Shown piece after piece: positions 7,015 through 16,123 of a stretch of DNA of 47,554 bases. The translations under genes and the position numbers were made by a program. The stretch's first letter is position 1; every line of letters begins with the position of its first letter. The notes under the pieces were generated by a model. The model was not told the DNA's origin. It did not search any database and saw nothing but the letters and a program-made list of their open reading frames with translations. Where the stretch lies: positions 1-47,554 of the forward strand of contig CADECW010000053.1 in assembly GCA_902825855.1 (NCBI GenBank), given 5' to 3'. The stretch comes from an uncultured Rhodospirillales bacterium (lineage in GTDB: Bacteria > Pseudomonadota > Alphaproteobacteria > Reyranellales > Reyranellaceae).

Positions 7015-9120
7015 ATGCGCGCCAAGCTCCCCGAGAGCGAGGGCTTTGCCGAGCGTAACGGCAGTCGCATCCACTACGAAGTCTACGGCCAGGGGCTGCA
7101 GACGATGGTGTTCCTGCCGCCCTGGAGCATCGTCCATTCCCGCGTCTACAAGGCGCAGATTCCATACTTCAGCGAGCGATTCCGCTGCATTGCCTACGAC
7201 GCATTGGGTAACGGCCTGAGCGACCGGCCCGACGACACGACGGCCTATGCGCTCGACAACTGCGTCGCGGACGCGCTCGCCGTCATGGACGCGACCGACG
7301 CCGGCGAGGCGATCCTGGTCGGATTGTCATTCGGCGGCCTGCTTGCCTGCTGTCTGGCGGCCTACCACCCGGAGCGCGTGAAGGCGGCCATCCTGGCGGG
7401 CGTGGCGGGGGTCGTGGGTCCGACCCATTTGCACATGACGGCGAAGCACTTCCTGACGCCGCGCGAGACCTTCGAGGGCTGGGACAAGTACAATCGCGCC
7501 TACTGGCTGACGAACTACCCCGATTTCGCCCAGCACTTCATCTCGAGCATCTTTTCGGAGCCGCATTCGACCAGGCAGATCGAAGACGGCGTCGCCTGGG
7601 CCAACGAGACCACTGGCCCGGTTATCGTCAAGACCGTCGAGGCGCGGTCCGTCCTGCCGAAGTTCGATGTCAGCGAATCGATGTACCGCCGCATCCGCTG
7701 CCCGGTGCTGGCGATCCACGGCGACGACGATCGCATCCAGCCCTACGGCCGCGGCAAGCTCATCGCGGAGCTCACCGGCGCCGAACTCCTGACCTTTTCG
7801 GGCGGTGGCCACAATCCGCTCGGCCGCTATCCCGCCAAGTGCAATGCCGCGATCAACGACTTCCTCGATCGTCGCCTCGCGCGTGCGACGCCCAAGCCGG
7901 CGCCGCGTCGCGCGTCTCGCGAGCCCCGCGCGCTCTACCTGTCATCGCCGATCGGGCTCGGCCATGGCCGCCGCGACATCGCCATCGCCCGCGAATTGCG
8001 CAAGCTCCATCCCGATCTCAAGGTCGACTGGCTGGCCCAGGATCCGGTAACACGGCTGCTGCTCGCCAACGGCGAGGCCATCCACCCGCTGAGCGCACGG
8101 CTTGCCAGCGAATCCCGGCACATCGAGGAGGAGTCGGGCGAGCACGATCTCAATGCCTTCCAGGCGCTGCGCTGCATGGACGAGTTGCTGATCAAGAACT
8201 TCATGACCTTCCAGGACGCCGTCGATGGCGGCGACTACGACCTGGTCATCGCCGACGAGGCCTGGGATATCGACCATTTCTGGCATGAGCATCCCGAGCT
8301 GAAGAAGGCGAGGCTCGCCTGGCTCACCGACTTCGTTGGCTTCGTCCCCATGCCGTCGGGCGGCGAGCGCGAGGCATTCCTGACCGCCGACTACAATGCC
8401 GAGATGATCGAGCATGTCGAACGCCATCCCGGCGTGCGCGATCGCGCGATCTTCGTCGGCCGGGCTCGGGACATCGTGCCGTTGTCCTTCGGCAGGGATC
8501 TGCCGGACATGCGCGATTGGATTCCGCGCCACTTCGACTTCTCGGGCTATGTCCTCGGCCAGCACCCTGACGACTTCGGATCGCGCGAGGAATTGCGCCG
8601 GCGACTCGGCTATGGGCCCGATGAGCGCGTCTGCATCGTTACGGTCGGCGGCTCGAGCGTCGGCACTCATCTCATCGGCCGCATCCTGCAGGCCTGGCCA
8701 CTGGTCCATCACCGGATGCCGGGCCTGCGGATGATCCTCGTGGCGGGCCCGCGCATCGATCCCGCGTCGCTCCATGTGCCCGCGGGCGTGGAGACGCACG
8801 CCTTCGTGCCCGACCTCGATCGTCATCTCGCCGCCTGCGACCTTGCCCTGGTGCAGGGTGGACTGACGACCTGCATGGAGCTGACGGCGGCGGGCACGCC
8901 GTTCATCTATTTCCCGCTGAAGAACCACTTCGAGCAGAATGTCCACGTCGCCCATCGCCTGGAGCGCTACGGCGCCGGGCGGCGCATGGACTTCGCGACG
9001 GCAACGCCCGAGGCGATCGCCGCGGCCATGAGCGCCGAGCTGGCGCGACGGCCCGCCTTCGAGCCGGTCGAAGCCGACGGCGCGGCGCGTGCCGCACGGA
9101 TGCTGGCGGAGCTTCTATAG
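7015..9120 (+). CDS. Fusion protein: alpha/beta hydrolase + GT-B glycosyltransferase
   Basis: Encodes 701 residues with two enzymes in one chain. Residues 1-290 are an alpha/beta hydrolase: nucleophile elbow GLSFGG with Ser105, a late Asp in HGDDDRIQPYG, and His in SGGGHNPLG. After an Ala/Pro/Arg-rich linker, residues about 303-701 form a GT-B-type glycosyltransferase. It opens with YLSSPIGLGHGRRDIAIA and closes with a nucleotide-sugar region, FVPDLDRHLAACDLALVQGGLTTCMEL and FPLKNHFEQN, as in MurG/UGT-like enzymes. One continuous frame spans both, without a stop or start near the junction. Substrates are unknown. It is 3 bp from tetR and probably controlled by it. Confidence 0.8.
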   Translation: MRAKLPESEGFAERNGSRIHYEVYGQGLQTMVFLPPWSIVHSRVYKAQIPYFSERFRCIAYDALGNGLSDRPDDTTAYALDNCVADALAVMDATDAGEAILVGLSFGGLLACCLAAYHPERVKAAILAGVAGVVGPTHLHMTAKHFLTPRETFEGWDKYNRAYWLTNYPDFAQHFISSIFSEPHSTRQIEDGVAWANETTGPVIVKTVEARSVLPKFDVSESMYRRIRCPVLAIHGDDDRIQPYGRGKLIAELTGAELLTFSGGGHNPLGRYPAKCNAAINDFLDRRLARATPKPAPRRASREPRALYLSSPIGLGHGRRDIAIARELRKLHPDLKVDWLAQDPVTRLLLANGEAIHPLSARLASESRHIEEESGEHDLNAFQALRCMDELLIKNFMTFQDAVDGGDYDLVIADEAWDIDHFWHEHPELKKARLAWLTDFVGFVPMPSGGEREAFLTADYNAEMIEHVERHPGVRDRAIFVGRARDIVPLSFGRDLPDMRDWIPRHFDFSGYVLGQHPDDFGSREELRRRLGYGPDERVCIVTVGGSSVGTHLIGRILQAWPLVHHRMPGLRMILVAGPRIDPASLHVPAGVETHAFVPDLDRHLAACDLALVQGGLTTCMELTAAGTPFIYFPLKNHFEQNVHVAHRLERYGAGRRMDFATATPEAIAAAMSAELARRPAFEPVEADGAARAARMLAELL

Positions 9121-9212
9121 CCTGCCGGAGGTGCGCGGCTCGCGCGCATCGCCCGATGGAAAATCCCCACTGGAAGTGGCAGTAGTGATGCGGCAACGCG
9201 GCAGGGGGAAGC

Positions 9213-10031
9213 TTGTACAAATCCATTCTTGCGATCTCGGAAGGGGGTCCGGACGCCGAGATGTCCTTTCGCCTGGCTGCGCGCTTCGCGAGCCTGTTCA
9301 ACGGGACGGTGGATGCGGTGCACTTTGCCGAGCACCACTTGCACGACGCCGACATCGCCGTGCAGTCCATGCCCTACCTCAAGGGCCTGTCCGACGATCG
9401 CGTGAAGGCGCGGGCCGAGGAATCGCTGCGCCGCTTCCGAGAGCTGATCGCTCCCATCGCGGGCGCAACCTTCACGGGCGACGAGGCCATGACGCGTGGC
9501 GGGCTCGTCCGGCTGGGTCGCTTCGCCAGCCTCGTCGTGATCGGCCGGCCGGGAGCCGATGACGAGAATATCGCGCCGGAGACGGTCAAGGCGGCGATCT
9601 ACGAGTGCGCCCGCCCGGTGGTGATCGCGCCGCCCGACCCTCAGCGCGGCTCGGTCTCGTCCGTCGTCATCGCCTGGAACGGCAGCGTTCAGGCCGCACG
9701 TGCCGTCGCAGCGGCGATGCCTTTCCTCAAGCAGGCCGGCAAGGTGACGGTGATGGTGGCCGACGCCGATCCCGATGATGTCGCAGCTCCGCTGCTCATG
9801 CGTCGCCTCGGCCGCCATGGCATCACCGCCACGGTCGATTCTGCCAGGCTCGGCGCCCTGACCGGTCGCGGCCGCGGCCGCAAGCTGATCGGCTATGCCA
9901 GGGACAAGGGCGCCGATCTTCTGGTAATGGGCGCCTACGGACACGGCGAGTTGTCCAACTTCCTGGGACTGGGTGGCGCCACCGCCAAGGTGATCGCCTC
10001 CTGCCCGATTCCGCTCCTGCTGGCTCACTGA
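9213..10031 (+). CDS. Universal stress protein (UspA family)
   Basis: Encodes 272 residues, about twice the size of a single UspA domain. The first half (to residue 140) is a diverged domain starting YKSILAISEGG. The second half has VVIAWNGSVQAARAV and a C-terminal nucleotide-binding-like motif, LLVMGAYGHGELSNFLGLGG, typical of proteobacterial tandem Usp proteins. The start is a TTG at 9213 behind a strong AGGGGGA, and no better start exists in frame. Such proteins help cells survive stress, but the biochemical role is rarely known. It is followed 12 bp later by the rhodanese gene, so the pair is likely co-transcribed. Confidence 0.85.
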   Translation: MYKSILAISEGGPDAEMSFRLAARFASLFNGTVDAVHFAEHHLHDADIAVQSMPYLKGLSDDRVKARAEESLRRFRELIAPIAGATFTGDEAMTRGGLVRLGRFASLVVIGRPGADDENIAPETVKAAIYECARPVVIAPPDPQRGSVSSVVIAWNGSVQAARAVAAAMPFLKQAGKVTVMVADADPDDVAAPLLMRRLGRHGITATVDSARLGALTGRGRGRKLIGYARDKGADLLVMGAYGHGELSNFLGLGGATAKVIASCPIPLLLAH

Positions 10032-10043
10032 CGGAGGATCCTC

Positions 10044-10421
10044 ATGAAGACCGTCCAATCGATGCTCGACGAGGCCAATGCCGCGGTGCCGCGCATCAGT
10101 CCGGATGACGCGAAGAAGCTCGTCGGCAAGCCCGACGTGCTGTTCCTCGACGTGCGCGAGCCGCCCGAGGTCGCGACCTCGGGCAAGGTGCCGGGCGCCG
10201 TCGCCGTGCCCCGCGGCCTGGTCGAGTTCCGCGCGGATCCCGGCTCGGCCATGCACGACAAGGCATTCGACCGTTCCAAGACGGTGGTGGCGTACTGCGC
10301 CTCGGGGGGCCGCTCGGCGCTGGTCGGCAAGACTCTGAAGGACATGGGCTACGCCAAGGTGCTGAACCTCGGCGGCTTCAAGGGCTGGGTCGATGCCGGC
10401 GGCGAGGTCGAGAAGGGCTGA
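10044..10421 (+). CDS. Rhodanese-like sulfurtransferase
   Basis: Encodes 125 residues forming a single rhodanese domain. VLFLDVREPPEVATSGKVPGA carries the substrate-pocket motif, and YCASGGRS contains the catalytic Cys85 within a six-residue active-site loop of the thiosulfate or persulfide sulfurtransferase type. There is no signal peptide, so it is cytoplasmic. GGAGG precedes the ATG. It sits in an operon-like arrangement with the universal stress protein upstream. A role in sulfide or persulfide handling is possible and would match a methanethiol-type methyltransferase nearby, but no direct link is shown. Confidence 0.88.
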   Translation: MKTVQSMLDEANAAVPRISPDDAKKLVGKPDVLFLDVREPPEVATSGKVPGAVAVPRGLVEFRADPGSAMHDKAFDRSKTVVAYCASGGRSALVGKTLKDMGYAKVLNLGGFKGWVDAGGEVEKG

Positions 10422-10472
10422 TCGGCGGCGGGCAATCACGCAACCGTAACCGAACTGTACTGTTGTGAGGCG

Positions 10473-12797
10473 ATGGATTTCTTCCGTCGCTTCACTTTCC
10501 TGTTCTGCGCCCCGGCCTTCGATGCCGACGAACTCGAGGGCCATCGGCTCGACGAGATCATTCACGCCATCGACAGGATGGGCTTCCAGGTGGTGCGCGC
10601 GCGGCGCATCGAGGATGCCGAGATCTCGGTGCAGACCGATGCCGCGATCGGCTGCATGGTCGTCGACTGGGGCAAGAAGGGACTGGAAGGCAAGACGGCG
10701 GCGCTGATCAACCTGATGCGCAAGCGCGGGCTCGAGATGCCGATCGTCATCCTGGTGCGCCGCAAGCGCCTCGAGGACATCCCGGTCGAGGTGCTGGACT
10801 ATATCGACGGCTACATCTTCCTCGCCGAGGAGACGCCGGAGTTCATCGCCAAGAACCTGGTGAGCCGGCTCAAGCGCTATGCCGAGACGCTGAAGACGCC
10901 GTTCTTCGGCGCATTGATCGACTATGCCGAGGAAGGCAACCAGCTGTGGACCTGCCCCGGCCACAATGGTGGCATCTTCTACAATCGCAGCCCGATCGGC
11001 CGCATCTTCGTCGAGCATCTGGGCGAGGCGGTGTTCCGCGACGATCTCGACAACTCCGTGCTCGAGCTCGGTGACCTGCTGGTCCACGAGGGCCCGGCCC
11101 TGAAGGCGCAGCAGGAGGCGGCCCAGATCTTCGGCGCCGAAAAAACCTACTTCGTCCTTAACGGCACCTCGTCATCCAACAAGATCGTGCTTTCGGCATT
11201 GGTGGCGCAGGGCGACCTGGTGTTGTTCGACCGCAACAACCACAAGGCCGCGCATCATGGCGCACTGTTCCTGGGCGGCGGCATTCCGATCTATCTCGAG
11301 ACCGACCGCAACGCGCATGGCCTCATCGGCCCGATCTGGTACGAGGCGCTCGACGAGGCGGCGATCCGCGAAAAGATCCGCCGTCATCCGCTGGTTGCGG
11401 ATACCGAGGCGTGGAAGCGCGAGCGCCCGTTTCGCGTCGCCGTCATCGAGCAATGCACCTACGACGGCACGATCTACGATGCGCACCTGATCGTCGAGAA
11501 GCTCGGTCATCTCTGCGACTACATCCTGTTCGACGAGGCGTGGGCGGGCTTCATGAAGTTCCACCCGCTCTATGCCGGCCGCTTCGCCATGGGTTTGAAC
11601 GGGCTCGGCAGCGACGCGCCGGGCATCATCGCCACGCAATCGACGCACAAGCAGCTTGCCTCGTTCAGCCAGGCCTCGCAGATCCACGTCAAGGACAGCC
11701 ACATCGCCGGCCAGCGGCGGCGCATCGAGCATCGCCGCTTCAACGAGTTCTTCATGCTGCACGCCTCGACCTCGCCGTTCTATCCGCTGTTCGCCTCGCT
11801 CGATGTCGGCGCGCAGATGATGAAGGGCAAATCGGGCGAGGTGCTGTGGGACGACACCATTCGGCTCGGCATCGAGCTGCGCAAGAAGCTCAGGGCGATC
11901 CGCCGTGAATTCGAGGAGCGCGAGCAGGATCCGGCACGGCGCTGGTTCTTCGAGGCTTTCGTGCCCGACCGCGTCGGCAACCGGGCGTGGGAGGACGTGC
12001 CGACGGACGAGCTCGCCGCCAGCACGCGCTTCTGGGAGTTCGCGCCGGGGGAGCGCTGGCATGGCTTCAAGCGGGTCGCGCCGGGTTATTCTGTGACCGA
12101 TCCCAACAAGCTCACCCTGCTCACGCCGGGCTTCGACCGTGCGTCCGGCGCCTACGCCGCGTCCGGCATCCCCGCCCCCGTGGTGGCGCAGTATCTGCGC
12201 GAGAACCAGGTCGTGCCGGAGAAGAACGACCTCAATTCGATGCTGTTCCTGCTGACGCCGGGCGTCGAATCGAGCAAGGCCGGCACGCTCCTGAGCAGCC
12301 TGGTCGCCTTCAAGCGCCTGCACGACGACAATGTGCGTCTCGACGACGTCATCGGCGAGTTCGTGCGCCGCCGACCGGCGCGCTACTCCGGGGTGCGGCT
12401 GCGCGACCTGTGCGGCGAGATGCATGCCTTCTTCCGTGACAGCCGGGTCAGCGACCTGCAGCGCGCGCAGTTCGCTCCCGAGCACCTGCCGACGCCGGCG
12501 ATGCTGCCGCACGAGGCGGTGCGTCAGCTGGTGCGCAACAACGTCGACTACGTGCCGATCGACAAGGCGTTCGGCCGCATCGCCACGACCTTGTTCGTGG
12601 TCTATCCGCCGGGCATCGCCAGCGTCGTGCCGGGCGAACGCCTCGACGAGCGGGCGCGACCGGTGCTGGACTACCTGCTGATGTTCGAGAAGAGCGCGAA
12701 CCTGTTCCCGGGCTTCGATGTGGAGATCCAGGGGATCTATCGCGAGGTAGAGCCCGACGGCCGCGTGCGTTTTTATACCTACGTGGTGCGCGAGTAG
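10473..12797 (+). CDS. Orn/Lys/Arg family PLP-dependent decarboxylase
   Basis: Encodes 774 residues, the size of the bacterial fold-type I decarboxylases AdiA, LdcC and SpeF, which make agmatine, cadaverine or putrescine and consume a proton. Residues 1-125 are the receiver-like wing domain. The PLP domain contains FVLNGTSSSNK, FDEAWAGF, and ATQSTHKQLASFSQASQIH with the Schiff-base lysine at 393. A long C-terminal domain completes the fold. Substrate cannot be fixed by eye; the large size and C-terminal region favour arginine or lysine over ornithine. The ATG at 10473 has GAGGCG just before it. The gene stands about 50 bp after the rhodanese and is convergent with the GNAT gene. Confidence 0.85.
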   Translation: MDFFRRFTFLFCAPAFDADELEGHRLDEIIHAIDRMGFQVVRARRIEDAEISVQTDAAIGCMVVDWGKKGLEGKTAALINLMRKRGLEMPIVILVRRKRLEDIPVEVLDYIDGYIFLAEETPEFIAKNLVSRLKRYAETLKTPFFGALIDYAEEGNQLWTCPGHNGGIFYNRSPIGRIFVEHLGEAVFRDDLDNSVLELGDLLVHEGPALKAQQEAAQIFGAEKTYFVLNGTSSSNKIVLSALVAQGDLVLFDRNNHKAAHHGALFLGGGIPIYLETDRNAHGLIGPIWYEALDEAAIREKIRRHPLVADTEAWKRERPFRVAVIEQCTYDGTIYDAHLIVEKLGHLCDYILFDEAWAGFMKFHPLYAGRFAMGLNGLGSDAPGIIATQSTHKQLASFSQASQIHVKDSHIAGQRRRIEHRRFNEFFMLHASTSPFYPLFASLDVGAQMMKGKSGEVLWDDTIRLGIELRKKLRAIRREFEEREQDPARRWFFEAFVPDRVGNRAWEDVPTDELAASTRFWEFAPGERWHGFKRVAPGYSVTDPNKLTLLTPGFDRASGAYAASGIPAPVVAQYLRENQVVPEKNDLNSMLFLLTPGVESSKAGTLLSSLVAFKRLHDDNVRLDDVIGEFVRRRPARYSGVRLRDLCGEMHAFFRDSRVSDLQRAQFAPEHLPTPAMLPHEAVRQLVRNNVDYVPIDKAFGRIATTLFVVYPPGIASVVPGERLDERARPVLDYLLMFEKSANLFPGFDVEIQGIYREVEPDGRVRFYTYVVRE

Positions 12798-12824
12798 TCT
12801 TCCGGGATCGCGCGCCCGCGGTGC

Positions 12825-13373
12825 TCAGAAGCCCGGCGGCTCGGCGCTGCCCGGCTCGAGCACGCGCTGCATCAGGAGGCTGTCCGTCCAGCGCCCGAAC
12901 TTGTAGCCGACGCCCTCCAGCAGGCCGACGCGGCGGAAGCCAAAAGCCTCGTGCAGGTTCTGCGACGCCACGTTCTCGGCGTCGACATAGGCGATCATCT
13001 GGCGAAAGCCGGCGGTGCCGCAGGCTTCGATCAGCGCCGGCAGCAGAGCCCGGCCGACCCCGGAATGCAGATGGTCGGGATGGACGTAGATCGAATGCTT
13101 CACGGCATAGCGGTAGGCCGGCCGTTTGCGGAAGGGCACGGCGTAGGCGTAGCCCACGATCGTCCCGGCCCGTTCGGCCACGAGATGCGGCAGCCTGCGC
13201 CGCAGCATGTTCTTGCGCCGGCGCTTGATGTCCTCGTCGTGCAGCGGCTCGGGATCCTCGACATTGACGCCGTTGCGGACGTGATGAGCATAGATCGCCA
13301 GCATGGCCGGCACGTCTTCCTCGGTCGAGGGACGGACCGCGATGGCGTGGGACTGGGTGAGCGGCTGATCCAC
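12825..13373 (-). CDS. GNAT N-acetyltransferase (phosphinothricin acetyltransferase-like)
   Basis: Encodes 182 residues with a GNAT fold: IAVRPSTEEDVPAMLAIYAHHVRNG at the start, YAYAVPFRKRPAYRYAVKHSIYVHP in the core beta strand, and the acetyl-CoA loop HSGVGRALL. A late ENVASQNLHEAFGF completes the pattern. The order and spacing resemble phosphinothricin/methionine-sulfone acetyltransferases, which acetylate amino-acid analogues; substrate is a guess. I chose the GTG at 13373 because AGAGGA precedes it at ideal spacing; a TTG at 13400 is the only longer option. It lies 51 bp downstream of the Bug receptor gene on the same strand and may share its transcript. Confidence 0.82.
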   Translation of the reverse strand: MDQPLTQSHAIAVRPSTEEDVPAMLAIYAHHVRNGVNVEDPEPLHDEDIKRRRKNMLRRRLPHLVAERAGTIVGYAYAVPFRKRPAYRYAVKHSIYVHPDHLHSGVGRALLPALIEACGTAGFRQMIAYVDAENVASQNLHEAFGFRRVGLLEGVGYKFGRWTDSLLMQRVLEPGSAEPPGF

Positions 13374-13424
13374 GGCATTCCTCTTGCGAGTCCCGATCAA
13401 GCACGCATCGGTGACTCTTTCGTG

Positions 13425-14393
13425 TCAGCCTTGTTTGGCAAGCAGTCCGACGCGCTTCAGGTTCTCGCGCTCGATCCCTTCCAACTCCTTGTAGTCGGCC
13501 TGGTAGGCAGCGGCGTCCTGGTAGAGCGTCGGCATGCTGAATTTTTCCATGACCGCCTGCGTGGCGGCGTCGTACAGCGCCTCCTTGAACGCGTCGTGGA
13601 GTTTCTTGACGATTGCCGGCTCCATGCCCTTAGGGCCACAGATGCCGTACGGCGAGTTCACCACGAGATCTATGCCGGCCTCCTTCAGCGTGCGCACCTC
13701 GGGGAAGAGCTTCATGCGATTGGATCCCCAGACGACGAGCAGGCGGAACTGGCCGCTCTGCACCAGCGGGATCCAGCCGCTGGCGTCGGCGATGATCTCG
13801 ATCTGATTACCCAAAAGGCCCTGGTAGAGCTCGCTGCCGCCGCGATAGGGAACGTGTGTCAGTTCGATGCCCAAGCGCTGCTGCAGGTCGACCATGGTCA
13901 TGTTCTGGACCGAGGACGGTCCAAACGTGCCGTAGTTCAGCTTGCCTGGTTTGGCCTTCGCGGCGGCGATCAGATCCTCCAGCGTCTGCCACGGGCTGTC
14001 GGCGCGCACCACGATGCCGTGGGCCGAACCCGAGAGCTGGATGATGTAGGTGAAGTCGGTCTGGGCGTTGTAGGCCGGCTGCTCCGCCATGAGCTGCGCG
14101 CGCACCACGCCGGTGTGGACCTGCGCCAGCGTGTAGCCGTCAGGCCTGGCGTCCTTCAGCGCGATGGCGCCGAAGGTGCCGTTGGCGCCGGGCTTGTTGT
14201 CGGGCACCACGTTCTGGCCCAGCCGCTTGCCGGCCTGGTCGGCGATGGTGCGCAGGAAGGCGTCGGCCGACGCGCCCGGCGGCCACGGGATCACCAGTTT
14301 GATCGGCCGATTGGGGAAGTCGCTCTGCGCCCGCGCGATCGCAGGCGCGGCCATGGCAGACGCGAGAACGGTGCGGCGCATGAGATGACGCAT
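13425..14393 (-). CDS. Tripartite tricarboxylate transporter (Bug/TctC) substrate-binding protein 1
   Basis: Encodes 322 residues with an N-terminal export signal (MRRTVLASAMAAPAIARA, cleavage near Ala-Gln). The mature protein has the Bug pattern: FPNRPIKLVIPWPPGASAD, VVPDNKPGANGTFGA, PDGYTLAQV, the domain-linking ADSPWQTLEDLIAAAKAKPGKLNYG, and LTHVPYRGGSEL. These periplasmic proteins trap carboxylated organic acids. No TctA or TctB membrane component is nearby, as is common for orphan Bug receptors in these bacteria. The ATG at 14393 has AGGGA upstream. The ligand cannot be predicted. Confidence 0.9.
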   Translation of the reverse strand: MRHLMRRTVLASAMAAPAIARAQSDFPNRPIKLVIPWPPGASADAFLRTIADQAGKRLGQNVVPDNKPGANGTFGAIALKDARPDGYTLAQVHTGVVRAQLMAEQPAYNAQTDFTYIIQLSGSAHGIVVRADSPWQTLEDLIAAAKAKPGKLNYGTFGPSSVQNMTMVDLQQRLGIELTHVPYRGGSELYQGLLGNQIEIIADASGWIPLVQSGQFRLLVVWGSNRMKLFPEVRTLKEAGIDLVVNSPYGICGPKGMEPAIVKKLHDAFKEALYDAATQAVMEKFSMPTLYQDAAAYQADYKELEGIERENLKRVGLLAKQG

Positions 14394-14522
14394 CGTGAAG
14401 TCCCTTCATTCCCCCGACCGATGTTCGTCGTCCGGAGCGGAGCCGGTCAAGCGGGACCTGTTCCGCAGAGCGCGGATCGCCCGGATGCAGTGGTCGACGG
14501 TCCTTGATAGCCTCGGCGGACC

Positions 14523-15221
14523 ATGAAGCCCCACATCATCTGTCACATGGTCTCGAGCGTCGATGGACGCACCTGGCAAAGCCGCCAGCGGCCGGCGCGC
14601 GAGAAGTCGGGCAACCTTTTCGAGATCCTCCACGACAAGCTCGACGGTGATGCCTGGCTGGTCGGTCGCGTCACCGGCCGCGAGTTCGCCAAGAAGGACG
14701 CCTATCCCGCTAAGGCCGCGAGCCAGACCTATCCGCGCACACCGTGGTTTGCGACCAGGGATGCCAACGTCTACGGCATCGTGCTCGACGCCCACGGCAA
14801 GATCGCCTGGGGCCGCTCCGACATCGGCGGCGATCCGATCGTTGTCGTGCTCACCGAGCAGGTCCCGGATTCCCATCTCGAAGCGCTGCGCGGCGAGGGC
14901 GTGTCCTATATCTTTGCGGGCGAACGGGAACTCGACCTTGCGCTGCTGGTGGAGATTCTGAACAGGGAGCTTGGCATCGAGCGCCTGCTGATCGAGGGCG
15001 GCGGCAAGGCCAACGGCTCGTTCCTGCGCGCCGGGCTTGTCGACGAACTCAGCCTCGCCATCGTGCCGACCGTCGATGGCGCCAGGGGCGGGCCCTATGT
15101 GTTCGATTCCGAGTCCGAGATGAGCGGGCCGACCGCACCGGTCACGGGCATGACATTGAAGAGCTGCGAGAGGCTGGAGGGCGACGCGCTCTGGCTGCGC
15201 TACGAGATCAAGAACGGCTGA
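14523..15221 (+). CDS. Dihydrofolate reductase-fold protein (RibD C-terminal-like reductase)
   Basis: Encodes 232 residues of the RibD-C/DHFR-like fold. It begins MKPHIICHMVSSVDGR, the strand-loop typical of the NADPH-dependent pyrimidine reductase domain of riboflavin synthesis, and later shows IERLLIEGGGKANGSFLRAGLVDELSLAIVP, the diagnostic second motif. No deaminase domain is attached, so this is a stand-alone member. Such proteins are often annotated as dihydrofolate reductase-like and their substrates are generally unknown. The gene is followed 11 bp later by a TauD-type oxygenase with a strong ribosome-binding site at the junction, so the two appear co-transcribed. Confidence 0.82.
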   Translation: MKPHIICHMVSSVDGRTWQSRQRPAREKSGNLFEILHDKLDGDAWLVGRVTGREFAKKDAYPAKAASQTYPRTPWFATRDANVYGIVLDAHGKIAWGRSDIGGDPIVVVLTEQVPDSHLEALRGEGVSYIFAGERELDLALLVEILNRELGIERLLIEGGGKANGSFLRAGLVDELSLAIVPTVDGARGGPYVFDSESEMSGPTAPVTGMTLKSCERLEGDALWLRYEIKNG

Positions 15222-15232
15222 GGAGGAAAACG

Positions 15233-16105
15233 ATGGCTATCACGGTCAAGCCAAGACACCCTGCTCTGGGTGCCGAGATCCGTGGCGTCGACATGACGAA
15301 GCCGGTCGACGCCGAGACCATCAGGCAGGTTCACGACGCCTGGATGAAGCACCTGGTCGTGGTCTTCCCCGACCAGCAGATCACCGACCAGCAGCACGTT
15401 GTCTTCACCCGCAACTTCGGCGAGGCGGAGATCTTCCATCAGACCTCGCTGCACCTGCGCTCCGACCGGGTGCGCGAGATCTTCCTGGTCTCCAACGTCG
15501 ACGAGCAGAACCACCTGCTGCCGCCCAGCGAGCCGGGGCAGAAGCAGCTTTCGTCGTCGCAGCAGTGGCATACCGATTCGAGCTACCGGCCGCTGCCGTC
15601 GATGGGCTCGCTGCTCCATGGCATCGAGATCAGCCGCACCGGCGGCATCACCCAGTTCATCAACATGTACATGGTCTACGACGAGCTGCCGGAAAGCTTG
15701 CGCAAGCAGATCGAAGGCCGCAAGGCGCGGCACGATTTCAGCATGCTGAGCCGGCTGGTCGGCTCGCCGCCGCCAACTGCCGAGGAGAAGGCCGCCATGC
15801 CGCCGGTGTGGCATCCCTTGGTGCGCAAGCATCCGGTGACGGGCCGCAAGTGCCTCTACATCAGCTCGATCTACAACGACGCCGTCGAGGGCCTGGAAGA
15901 CGGACCGGCGCGCCGGCTGATCGAGGAGCTGTCGACCTTCGCCGCCCAGCCGAAATACATGTATCGCCACGAATGGGAGCCGCACGACGTGCTGATGTGG
16001 GACAACCGCTGCACCGTGCACGCCGTGACGCCGCACGATCCCAACGAGCGTCGCGTCATGCACCGCACGACGATCGTCGGGCGCGATCCGGTGATGGCTG
16101 CCTGA
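15233..16105 (+). CDS. TauD/TfdA family Fe(II)/2-oxoglutarate-dependent dioxygenase
   Basis: Encodes 290 residues. The iron-binding facial triad is visible as QWHTDSSY with His113 and Asp115, and distal His263 in TVHAVTPHD. Arg274 or Arg278 would bind the 2-oxoglutarate carboxylate. The N-terminal KPRHPALGAEIRGVDMTKPV is typical of taurine/2,4-D/alkylsulfatase dioxygenases, which hydroxylate a substrate to release sulfite, phenol or aldehyde. AGGAGGA before the ATG at 15233 fixes the start; a much longer open frame upstream is only a shadow of the reductase gene. The substrate is unknown. It converges with the CoA-transferase gene, 18 bp away. Confidence 0.88.
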   Translation: MAITVKPRHPALGAEIRGVDMTKPVDAETIRQVHDAWMKHLVVVFPDQQITDQQHVVFTRNFGEAEIFHQTSLHLRSDRVREIFLVSNVDEQNHLLPPSEPGQKQLSSSQQWHTDSSYRPLPSMGSLLHGIEISRTGGITQFINMYMVYDELPESLRKQIEGRKARHDFSMLSRLVGSPPPTAEEKAAMPPVWHPLVRKHPVTGRKCLYISSIYNDAVEGLEDGPARRLIEELSTFAAQPKYMYRHEWEPHDVLMWDNRCTVHAVTPHDPNERRVMHRTTIVGRDPVMAA

Positions 16106-16123
16106 AGAGACGATGACGGGCCG

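Noticed and set aside
8967..11087. Minus-strand open frame of 706 residues
   Set aside because: Overlaps four supported plus-strand genes and has no family motif.
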